Origin: Chloranthus sessilifolius
Taxonomy: Eukaryota; Streptophyta; Magnoliopsida; Chloranthales; Chloranthaceae
NCBI GenBank assembly: GCA_021018995.1
Contig: CM037597.1
Location: 1,315,299 to 1,379,298, forward strand
Length of the DNA stretch: 64,000 bases
Direction: 5' to 3'
This document shows, one piece after another, positions 39,512 through 51,800 of this stretch; position 1 is the first letter of the stretch; every line of letters begins with the position of its first letter. The translations under genes were made by a program, and so were the position numbers. The notes beneath the pieces were generated by a model. It had not been told where the DNA came from and did not search any database. It saw nothing but the letters and a program-made list of their open reading frames with translations.

Positions 39512-41156
39512 AATTCCTGGCCTACAAGCCCTGATAGCCTCCTTAGAGGCATTTTGTTTTTCATGTTAGAATGGGCCACGGCCCAGATTCAGTCCAACCA
39601 CTCATTGATAGTCTCCTGACAGAAAGCAAATATTGATAGGTGTAGTACTTGATTCGCATCCAGTCTACATGAAGATCTTTCATATTGACAACCTGGATCT
39701 AGGTACACAGATGTAACTTTTGTTGTTTAGTTGACACGAACAGCATCTTTGTTGCCTAACCACTATTTATTTGTCACGCTTGGCCTATGTATTTTTAACT
39801 GAGACAGGCTCCGGCTTAGCCTGGCCCAACCTGAACCAAGCCCGATGACACCATTAATGACATTGGTAAAAATTACAAAAGGGTAAAATCATCCATATCT
39901 CAAAATGTTAGTAGATTTGATCAACTACATTTTTGACAAAAGATATACCTGGATTAAGCAAAAGCATTTCCATTTCATTCAGAAATCTAAGGTCATAGGA
40001 AAGACTTCACATGTGGACATTCTTTCTGTTTGCTTCTTTCACAAGAAATCTAGCAAACAAAACTGATAATGAATGTGAGCTTTCAATATGATATTCTAAT
40101 TAATATATAAAATAACAACAATATTAAAATTTTAATAAGAATATTTTGCACTGGGAAGATGTAGCCTGTAGGGAAGATATATTACAGTATCATATGATGT
40201 ATGAGAGTTTTAATAATTCATCGGAAGAAAAATAATAACACACAAAAAGACAGTTAATTACCGGATCAGCAAAAAGATTAAACAAGAAAGGCTGCACGTC
40301 TTCCAGAGTCTCTGGACCTCCAAGGTTAAGCAACAAAACGCCCACCTTTTCCCCAACAAAAAGTCTACTGGATGCCTCTCGAGTTTCAGAGGTCATTAAT
40401 GCCCTCATAGACAAAGAATGCTTTTCAAATGGCCGCTTACAAACTAATGAAGGTGGTTCAAGCCATCCTGAGTGATTTTTGGCAACCATTTGAGTTTTCA
40501 GAGGGCATGATCTAACCCACTCTTCCACTTGAATTGCAGAATTATGCGAAAATTTTTGAGTTGTGCAATTTGATCGTGGAACTAGCCTGTGGCAAGGGAC
40601 AATGGGAAGATAAGATAACCATAAAATTTAGATCGCTAATTACAGGAATTAACTCTCTGATCTAAAAGGTAGTTTATACCATGCTTCAAAACTTGGCGAG
40701 TCGACTCAACTCAATTAAATTTTGAGTCAACTCGGGAAGCCATTTCAGAGTGAAAACTCGGTCACCTCACTGAGTCGACTCGGAAAATTGACCAAGTTTT
40801 TTTACTCGGCGAGTCAACTCAGTCTCGTATTACTTAAACTTAAAAGGAGAGGAAGTGATTTTATTATTGGAAGGGACATTTTGTTAAAAGGACTTCCTAT
40901 ATAAACAAAATCTTCTCTCGACTAACCCCTTTCATGTGTCTTGACCTTTTGGTAATTCATGGGACAGAAATTTTAATTAGATTAAATAAATGGTGCTGCC
41001 ATGAGTTAAATATTCACATCAGAAAATATAATTAATTAAATCAGATTGGATAAATGGTGATGTTAAATAAACAGGGTCTCCTCTGCTATTTATATTTTAC
41101 AATATCCCCCACATCTAATTGATATTTTTTTGCTAAATCTTTCATTATTTTTTTTC

Positions 41157-41202
<46 letters not shown>

Positions 41203-42802
41203 ATGATCGTCTTACTCGAGCCATGGGATTATATCCCATGATTCTATCTCCCATTGGCTGCAACAACTGCCTTTGAGTTTTCAAAGGCAATTGAAATGAC
41301 ATGCAGCCAATAGGAGCTTGATTCATGGGCTTATGTCTCATTTCCTATCTATATATCCGAGTCGAAGCAAGTCGAGTCGGAGCAAGTTTCCGAGTTAACT
41401 CTACGCAGAAGACTTCCGAGTCGAGTCAAGTTTTCGTGTTTTCAAACCATGGTCTATACAGACTAGTGGTACCAATCATTATAGCTTTGTGCAGAAATGA
41501 GCACCAAAGCATATCCAGGACCATCCACTTTTTATCAAGTAAAGTTAAAGAATTTAGCATGCAGGCAGGCATTAAGAGAAAATAAGATTAATTCACAGAA
41601 AACCATCTAGGGCCTAGATGGTTTTCTGTGAATTACTCTTATTTTCTCTTAATGCCTGCCTACATGCTAAATTCTTTAAGGTACTTAACAATTCAATGTG
41701 AGAAAAATTAAAGAACAAAAATAGAAGATGAAACCAAGAAGTGAAATTATTAACTAACATTCGATCAAAAAATAATAAAAATAATTATTATTATTATCAC
41801 TAGCATCATCTAAGTCATGATGAAAACTATCACTGAATACGTGACAAAAGATAACTAACACAAAACCACCATAGGACCAATCACCGTAGAGCCCTTAACT
41901 ATTGATGTGAAATCTCAAGCAAGTATAAGAACAAACTATGATCAACAGAGAGTTAAGATCCGACTTGTCCCTTAGGCCTTTCTCAATATCATCACAATCA
42001 CCTTGCCCCATCCATTTGGGGCCAGCTACTCCACTGATTTCTGTTCAAGGAAAAAGTCACTATGATTCTGCAATTCTCCATGTCTCCTCACTGTTCCCTT
42101 CCAAGTCTTTATTGGTCTTTCCCTTCTAAGCCTCCAATCTATCAAGCAATGGGTGCAAATCGGCCACACCCTCGCCCCAAAAACATGGATTCACTAGCTG
42201 AAACAAGCTGATTATAAATTTTACTTTGTCAAAAAAGATCAAAGACTTGCGCTGTTAGACCACCGAAATATTTGGACACCCTGGTCCTCACTTCTTCCTT
42301 TTGATAAGACAACCAAGAGGGCTTCCTTTTTTAAACGTAAAAAATTAGTTATCAATAGTTCATCAATGACAAAGGTAGTTAGTTATAAGGGGAAGGTAAG
42401 AACTCTAGACATTTACCCATTGACATTCTAGACCAGTAAATGCATGTTATGGATGGCTTACACAAAAGTGGATCCAGACTTTCTCGAAGGAAGGCACCTT
42501 CCTCTGGAACAAGCTAAGAAGGGAGCCATACGTAAATAAAGTGGATCCAGACTTTCTCGAAGGCACCTTCCTCTGGCACAAGCTAAGAAGGGATCCATAT
42601 GTAAATAAGGAAAATTTGATCAAGGGAGGAAGAATCCCAAATTAAATTGAGGGGAAAAGGATGAAGGTTTAGTACAAAATTTAAGGGTCATATTTGGACG
42701 TCAACAATCAAATGGAAAAAAATTGACAAAAAAGTAGGGCCTTACTTGCACAAAGCATGATCGGTGAAGCGACAGTTACTAAAAACTTAGAAAGCGGGAG
42801 CG

Positions 42803-42884
<82 letters not shown>

Positions 42885-45800
42885 ATCGTTATTATGTTTT
42901 AACAGTTGATAATAAAGTTTACTGGTTGGATTGTTTCCAGACGCTTTGTGATTCTTTGGCTGAGAAATGGTCCAATGATGGACTGCCACTTGCACTATTT
43001 GAACTGATCACAAAAGTGCACCATATGGCAAAAGAATAAAGCGTATTTTACTAGTGTCAGACCAAAGGTGTTCCTTTTATGGTGTACAATCAAATGTCGA
43101 CCACAAGTTATTATTCCCCTTATTATTTTAAATATGATCATACGGTCTCTAATTACACGTGAATAGCACATGAGGCCACTAGTTGCATAAGTCAGTGTAA
43201 GAGAGTTTTATATAACTTCCAAAAACTTAAAAAGTTACTAGCCAGCCAAAAGGGCTTCCCTGATAGCATCTTAGAGGGCTTTAATATTGCCCCTTAATTT
43301 ATAAATTAAACAAAAAAAGAAATCATAAATAAACAAATGTAAACATAGATTCCCCAAAAGCCAAACTGATTGTGAGAAATTATAGCATCGTTGCCTTTCA
43401 ACTTAACTATAAGAAATCAGCTTGATTAGAGAGTGTCTTTTGATGAAATTTTTGGTTCTTACTATTATCCATGTTGATCCATTTCAAGAAAAATTAATTT
43501 AATAAAAATAAAAAATAATAAAAAATCAGCACACTGCAAATAAGTTATCAAATAACAGTATAACCTGTATGCAATTATAAAGATGGAACAAGTCACCATC
43601 CTTAGAGGTCATTTAAGACTGGTGGGGAATTACACTCTGAGCTTCCATTTTGCAGCCCTTTTTGTTACTTGAAAAAGTTTATGCCAAATTCACAAATCAA
43701 CGTAGAATATCAACCCAAAAAATAATCTAAATTATAGAGGACAAGGCTAAACCAAAATGTTGATAGAATAATTTAAATATATGGACCAAAGCCATTTCAC
43801 TAAAATCAGTAAGCAATGTTCTCTCAAATTTTCCACGTATTTCAACTTCAATCAAGTGGAAATATTTGTATTGTATCTTTTACGTTAATTTTTCCGGCTT
43901 CTGGGAACACAATTAAAACAGAAGAAGCATTCTTCTTCATCCTTTTCGGACCAAGATAAGATGTGGACGTTAAGAGTCGGATTATGATGGTTTAAATTGT
44001 TTTAGATACGAAAAATATTAAATGTCATTAGTGCCTATACACTCCAAGTTGGACCATGCGAAAGCGTGATGAATTAGTAAGAGGCATACCTAATAGTGAA
44101 AGCATAGTGATCGGAGGAGACTTCAAAGGACACGTGCATAGCGGTCGGATTATGATGGTTAAAATTGTTTTAACCATCATAATATTAAATGTCATTATGT
44201 CTATGCACCCCAAGTTGGACTATGGAAAAGCATGAAAAGGAAATTTTGGCAATCAATAGATGAATTAGTGCAAGGCATACCTAATAGTGAAAGCATAGTG
44301 ATCAGAGGAGACTTTAAAGGACACGTGCATAGCGGTCGGATTATGATGGTTAAAATTGTTTTAACCATCATAATATTAAATGTCATTATGTCTGTGCACC
44401 CCAAGTTGGACTATGGAAAAGCATGAAAAGGAAATTTTGGCAATCGATGGATGCATTAGTGCAAGGCATACCTAATAGTGAAAGCATAGTGATCAGAGGA
44501 GACTTTAAAGGACACGTGGGGAGGATAGGAAATAGGTATGAAAGGATATATGGAGGATATGGTTTTGGTGAAAGGAATGAGATGGGGGGGCTATTTTTTA
44601 TTTTGTAGTGGCATTTGAACTAGCTAATAGCCAATACTTTTTTCGTAAAGAACAAGGAGAAAAATATCTTATAACTTTCAAGAATGGAGCAAATAGAACT
44701 CAAATAGAGTATCTTCCATTAAGCCAAAAAGGGTAGGCAAATTGTAGGTATTGCAAAGTCATCCCACGAGAGAGCTTTACTAAGTAACATAGACTAGTAG
44801 TTTTCAACGTTCACAATAGGTTCCTTCTGGAACGGTTACATTCCGGTTCATCTTCAAGCTTCAGCATCTTAAGGCTCGTATCAAGGCTTGGAATCGTGAG
44901 GAATACGGGCTGGTTCACATCGTGAAAGAGTCTCTGCTACGTCGGTTGAAAGATCTCGACAATTTCGAGGAGCAGAGGGCGCTTTCAGCAGTTGAACGGC
45001 ATGAGAGGATGTTAAAAAAACAGGAATTCAATGAGAAGTGTAGGGTTGAAGAGGTATGCTGGAGACAAAAATCCAAGGTTTGATGGTTGAGAGAACGGGA
45101 TCTCAATACCAAGTACTTTCACGCGGTCGCCAATGCGTGTAACAAGATCAACTTCATGGGAAATATTTTTTTTTATCGATAAAAGGAATTATATTGAAAA
45201 CAGCAAGGCGCTGAAAGAACAATACAAAGACACGACCAAAAAACAGAAAAAGTACAAAGCAAAACCAGAAAAAAAAAAAAAAAAAAAAAAGACCCCAGAC
45301 CCAACCCCAATAAACCAGGTCATATCAACCGGGGTCCCACAAGTAGGGCTCCTCATAGTCCCCCCCCCCCCTCTAGCCACCCAAAACCAAACTAGGTCTC
45401 TAATGGCTTTCATGATTATCCCCACCGACCTACTCTGCTGCTCGAAGATTCGCAGATTCCTCTCCCCCCATATGGTTCACAGCACTGCGAAGCAAGCAAC
45501 CTTCCAATAACCTCTACATTGATCCTCCACAGGGGCCGACTTCCACATCAGCCACTGGCAGTAAGGAGATGACGGCGTAACCCAACACATGCTAAAAGAA
45601 TTTAGCACAATGGACCACAACTCCCGGGCCACTTCACAGTGCAAAATCAGATGTGGGGCATTCTCCTCCGCCCTTTTGCACATAACACAACAGTTCGGGC
45701 CCTCCATCCCTCGTCGCATAAGTTGATCAAAGGTGAGGATTTTCCCTCTGAATATGGTCCACGCAAAGAACCGTATCTTGGGAGGGATGGATTCTTTCCA

Positions 45801-48800
45801 AAGGCTTGCACCAGAGTACTGAATTAGGGGTCGCCGAGTAAGCATGTTGTAGTAGGACCTGGCACTAAAGAGACCACTGCTGCTTGGAGTTCAAAACATC
45901 CGGTCCTGGCCATGAGTGTTCTGCTTGGCTTCGCACAGCATCAGCTTAGCGAACGACGTCACCTCCTCATCCCTTAGGTATCTCCTAGTAACAACATCCC
46001 CAGTCCACCTCCATCCGTATCTGAAACAAACTTGTCAATCCTACCAAGCGAATTTACAGAGATGTCATAGATTTTTAAGACGGTAGCTTTGAGAGGTCTC
46101 AGATCCACCCATGCATCCTCCTAGAAGCGAATACGAGTGTCACAACCCCAACTGAAACGCAATCCTCTGGCGAATAGGCCCCATGTGCTGCATATATTTT
46201 TCCACCAGGTGGACCCTCTTCTATTCACCAAGACATATACCCCAGTTACCCAAAGAGGCCCCATACTTAACCAGCACCTTGTGCCAAAGGTTCTCCCTCT
46301 CCTCCAACCTCCCCACACGCCAGAACCACTTTCCCATCAGTGCGATATTGGCCCATTTCAGACTGCGGATTCCCATCCCACCACACCCAACTAGGAGCTG
46401 GCAAGTGTCCCAATTGACAAGGTGGAAGCGTTTCTCCAAACCTGATCCTTCCCATAAGAAATTCCATTGGATTTGTTCGAGGCGGTTGATCACCCCTTTT
46501 GGGCACTTGAACATCGACATGTAGAAGATGGGCAGCGATGCAAGGAAAGTTTTAACCAGCAGAAGTCGACCACCACTACTGAGCAGCTTCCCTTTCCACG
46601 AGGACAATCTTCGCTCAAACCATTGCACAACCGGATCCCAGGCCCTAGCGTTAGGATATCTTAGGCCGAGGGGCAGCCCCAGATACTTAATTGGAAACTT
46701 TTCAATTGCGCATCCCACTGTGTGCGCCAAATCCTCCAACAGACGCTCATCGGTCCCAATACCAGTGATAGACGATTTGGATAAATTGATCTGTTGACCC
46801 GAGACAGCCTCGTAAACAGATAGGATATCCACCAAGGTGCTGAATTCCGACACGTCCGCATTCCCAAATAACATGGTGTCATCAGCAAATTGAAGGTGTG
46901 ATATGTGTGTCCCAAGGGTGCCCACCTTAATACCGGATATAAGATTCAACTGTTTAGCATGCGCCAGAAGCCTCGACAAAGCCTCTCCCACCATATTGAA
47001 TAAGAATGGAGATAAGGGGTCCCCTTGGCGTATCCCTCTAGAGTTGTTGAAGTAGCCAGCCAGAGTGCCATTAACCAAGACCGAGAACCAAGCCGATGAG
47101 TAACACCCCCTCATCCATCTTCTCCATGTCGTGCCAAACCCCATCCTGCTCATCATGTAATCCAAGCATTCCCAACTCACCTGATCATCATAAGCTTTCT
47201 CCATATCAACCTTCCAAAGGGCCGCCGATCGGCAATCATTGTGGGCTGAATGGATGGTCTCTTGCGCTACTGCAACCAGGTCCACCAACTGCCTGCCTCT
47301 TACAAAAGCATACTGATTCTCGGAAATGATCGTAGCCATCACCGGAATTAGTCTATTCACAAGAACCTTGGAGATAATCTTGTGGAGACAATTCGTGAGG
47401 TTGATTGGCCGAAACTCCGAAATATCCTCAGCCCCTTCGCGCTTGGGGATGAGAGTAATGAAAGTGGAATTTAGGCTCCGACCAATAAACCCCGACGCGT
47501 GAAACTCATGCAAAACCGCCAACAGGTCCGCCTTTAAGGTTTGCCAAAAAAATCTGAAAAATTCCATGGTGAAACCATCGGGTCTCGGAGCTTTATTTTT
47601 TGCCCCAAACCGAACGACACGCCACACCTCCTCACTGAACGGACGTTCCAAGCCCATCCGCTCATCCACCACAACAGACCGGAAGGATATTCCGTCTAGT
47701 TAAGGGTGTGGCAGTCCATCATCCTTGTACATCTCCTTATAGAACACCACAATATTCTCCTGGACCTGGTCCATGTAGGTAACCCCTCCCACCGTAATGG
47801 TACCGATATAGTTCGTTTTGTTTCTCGCATTGGCCACAGCATGGAAATATTTAGTATTGGCATCACCCTCTTGGAGCCATCTAACCTTAGCCTTTTGCTT
47901 CCAACTTAGCTCCTCAGCCAAGCAGACACTGCTGAATTCCGATTTCTTGCGATATCTTTCCTCACGCTCAACAGCCGACAGTTGTCTAACTTCCTCCAAA
48001 TCATCCAAAACCTTCAAGCGCGCTAGGAGAGCCTCTTTCTTGACCTGCAACCTGCCATACACATCTTTATTCCATAGTTTAGATTTTGTTTTAACCCGCT
48101 GAAGCTTGGAAATGAAAATGAAGGCTGCCGAACCTGCGGACGTCGGTTCGTTCCACCACACCGAAACCAACCCCTGAAACTCAATATCCAGCAGCCACAT
48201 GTTTTCGAAATGGAACGGGCTAGGTCCTATACCACGCTTATCACAGTTCATGAGTAAAGGTCGATGATCCGAGACAGCGCAGGCCAGGCATTCTAACCTT
48301 GCGGCTGGGAAGATATCCAACCAATCCAAATTGCATAGGAATCGGTCTAATCTGCTCAAAGTCGGGACAGCTTGGAGACTTGACCAAGTGAACCGCGCAC
48401 CGGTGAGTGAGACATCCAACAGTTCCCAATCAGAGATGAACGAATTGAACTCTCGCATAACAGCGACATCAGGCGCCCCCCCTGTTTCTCAAACCCCATC
48501 TAATCGCATTAAAGTCACCTCTCAGGCAGTAAGGCAGGTCCCATCTGGCCCCAAGAACCGCCAATTCCATCCAGAAATCAGGCTGTTCACGGTCAGCCGT
48601 CGGACCATAGATCCCAACAAACATCCAGACCTTCCCAGAATCCCTATTCCGCAGCACAACCGACGTCAAATACATCCCCACTTCTTCCTCCAGTTTGTCA
48701 AACAGCCTAATATTTCAGGCGACAAGAATACCGCCTGACGCACCATCAGAATCAACACCCGTCCACCCCAATGATTACCCCTAGCACCGACGCCACCTTC

Positions 48801-51800
48801 CTCCTATCACTACTGCCCCATTTGGTTTCTTGAAGGGTGATAACAGCCGGCTTAAGTGTATCGATAAGTCATTTGACCCCAGCCCGTTTACTCATATCAC
48901 ATAGACCCCTGACATTCCAAGACATCATCTTCATAGATAACCAATCTCGATCCCGCCCAAAGACCAGGAAGTGGGCCTAACCCCCCCCCCCCCCCAACAC
49001 CTTTCCCATCCATCATTCCCCATTGTATTCTTGCAAGCTCCCGGGCTCCACCTCGCCGCCTCATCTTGTTTTCTTTACGACTACTCAAGATGGATCGGAA
49101 GACCAACCGGAGGTCTTCGTCAGACCCTTTGAATGACATCCCAAGATCATGTCCAACCCCAATGAGTCGGTCAATGTCATCTGGCATTCGTAACTCCCCC
49201 TGTTCCCCTTCACCTCGAGATAGTATGAGGTGGTTCTGTGCTGTGTCGCCCACTACAAAGCCTCCACTGGGGCCTCCTTCCATCTCGTTACTCCCTACCA
49301 CTACCCCCAAAGTTGTCGGAACGTCGATATCGGCCGTCTAATATGGTCCCTCATTCCTTGCAATCATAAACTCCTCCAAACCGTGGGACTGAGTGATTGA
49401 AGGAAGGACAGAATTTCGTAGTAGGGGGGTCTCCTCCCCTTTCCCTGAGTAACTCCCCTCCCCCTCCCAATCCCTTGCAATTCCAATCGTGCCCCATGGT
49501 CCCATAGACGCAGGACCATCATAACCAGGTCTACCGAGACTCGGGTTACCAACCCAGATGTTCCATGCCTCATCAGCATCGAGATTCCCCACGGGTCGAC
49601 ACAGGCAAAGGTCCAGAGTCTCATACCCGCCAGCTGGCCCCCACTAGAACCCCCACCACTTATATTCCTCCACGTGCATAAGTTATCACGTGCTTCCCCC
49701 ACGTGACCCTCCCGTATCTGGCGCCCAAAGTCAACTAGCCTTCCGACGCCAAGCTTCCAGAAGAATCCCAGAGGAAATGACGTGTCAACATCTCGTCTAT
49801 TCTCCGTCTACGCCAGCCCTTAAATAGTTTTCCCCTTCGGTGATAAACCCTAAAGCCTCTTTTCTCTCCTGCAGGTTTGTTCCATATGAAATGGAAAGAA
49901 GCTTCCATCGCCATCGGATCCCAGGTACGACCACAGATCTCGTCCTTTCGCTTAGGTATCTCCATATCCTCACCAAACCTAGTCCTCTGCAAGTGTACAT
50001 GTTCGACGATGTAGTATGAGGAGATCTCGGCCATAGGAAACATCAACGGTGGCGGATCGAGCTTGACGGAGCTAGAGACCCCGATATTCGTGAACTGCAT
50101 CTCCACCGTAGGATCGAAAAAGGTTCCGGAAACGATGAAAGCTGCGTGAGCGTCAACGAGGGAGGGAAGTTGCCGAGAACCAACCTTGACGGCAGCCGGT
50201 GCTCCATCGCCGCCATTCAATCATTCTCCCCAAGCACAATATCAGACAAAACTATCTCCCCTTCTTCCGACTCATCCAACATCAGAGAATCCCCACTATG
50301 TCCTCTGTCAGACGAAATTCCTCTGTTGGGAGAGGTCGCGACCAAGAGCAAGGGCGAGGTCGGAAAACCCTCCTCATTATAACCGCGGATGCATTCTCCG
50401 CTGCCCTGAGAGTTCGAGAACGAGAACACCTGCCGAGCCACCCTCGAGGTCTGATGCAGATGGACGCTAGTTCCGCATCAATGATTTGACCTTGGCGAGA
50501 TTTCTTCATGGAACTAGTGAGTACGTATCGTCAGAATCTGGCCGCTTCGGTTTCGTGATGCTTTGGCCGGAGGTGCTCCCTCTCCACGAGCTTCACTTCT
50601 ACGAAGACAGTGATTTCTTGGCCGTTGAGGCAGAGCTTGCAAACTCTGGGGATAGTCTCCCAATTGTCGGATCTCACCAAGACACGAGCATATCGAGTCT
50701 CCCACAAGTCCTCAGTACTCCGGTCAATAAGAATGCAGCCACATCTATCGACGACCCCCTAGAGGACCTCAGTGGTCCAGGCCTAAAGGGGGAGACCAAA
50801 TAACCGTATCCAGACACCCCCCAGCCTCCGGTGAATCTACAGGAGATTGACATCCAGCTCCCATCGAACACAAGCAACAGGTTTGCCGTTAATGGAGGAG
50901 ACCTTTTTATCAAGGATTTCATTAGCCGTTTTGCACGACGGACACCACAAGAGAAATTTAGTGTCAGAAATAGCCGAAACTATCGGCCTATTTTGTAGGC
51001 TCCAATGTTGTAGCCAAATGTAAATATGCACCGGCTGTAGAGTGTCTTTAATGTAATGAATGATCAGTCAATACTCTTTAATGTTATTAGTAACAGAAGT
51101 AAAGGTAGAGCTCGTAAAGGAAAGGCAACTCCCGTCCTTCCCCCCATCCAATCCAAGAGAAATATGTTCCACCAAAGCTCTTTCGTGGTCCCTCCTAGGA
51201 GCATCATTGAACTATGTGTCCATACGTGACCTAGCATTGAGCATACGAGGTTCATTCCTCAACTTCTCAGTAACTCTTAAAGGACGCCCACGAGAATCAG
51301 CAATAGACCAGCCCTGCGCTAAGTCCCGGATCTATTCACCGTTAACGAAAGCCTGATGCCTCGGAACAACCGGAACAAAAGAATCCCGTGCACTTTTGAC
51401 CAACGTCCCCTGAGCTCGCTCAGAAGTACATCCCTTCCGATGGCACCAGGATCTCGTTTTGAAATTGACATTCCGGCATCATGAACAAATCCAATCCCCT
51501 TCCCTTAGAACCAGAACGTTCATCGTTGCCATCAATGACTCAAGCCCCTATAAATTGAACTCTGTTTTCTATCATTAATTTTATGGAATTCTTGATGTTA
51601 GAAATTATTAGAAAATTACACATTCATGAGAAATATTGCTGTTGAGGGGGTGCATTATTCCTCCCGTCCACTTTTAAGAAATAAAAATAAATAAATAAAG
51701 AAGAAGAAGAAGAAAAGAATAGCCAGAATCTCGGAGATACCCTAAAGTATTTTGTTAGAAGAGTTGGAGATATTTTCGGCAGAGGTCTCGTGTCAGAATT

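Larger units (their letters stand above)
45168..51622 (-). mobile_element. L1-type LINE B, full length with 5' UTR
   Basis: A 6.45-kb minus-strand L1 inserted into L1 E. Target duplication TTCATGGGAAATATT (45153-45167) and TTCATGAGAAATATT (51623-51637), one difference. The tail is a T run at 45166-45174. A 5' UTR of about 90 bases precedes ORF1 (ATG at 51532). ORF2 starts at 48934. It is the best-preserved L1 here, with 252- and 483-codon open stretches. An internal A23 run lies in the 3' UTR at about 45270-45292. Confidence 0.95.

Noticed and set aside
50486..50803. A 105-codon plus-strand open frame
   Set aside because: It lies at the equivalent place in LINE B; the minus strand reads ORF1-like sequence, so it is a shadow.
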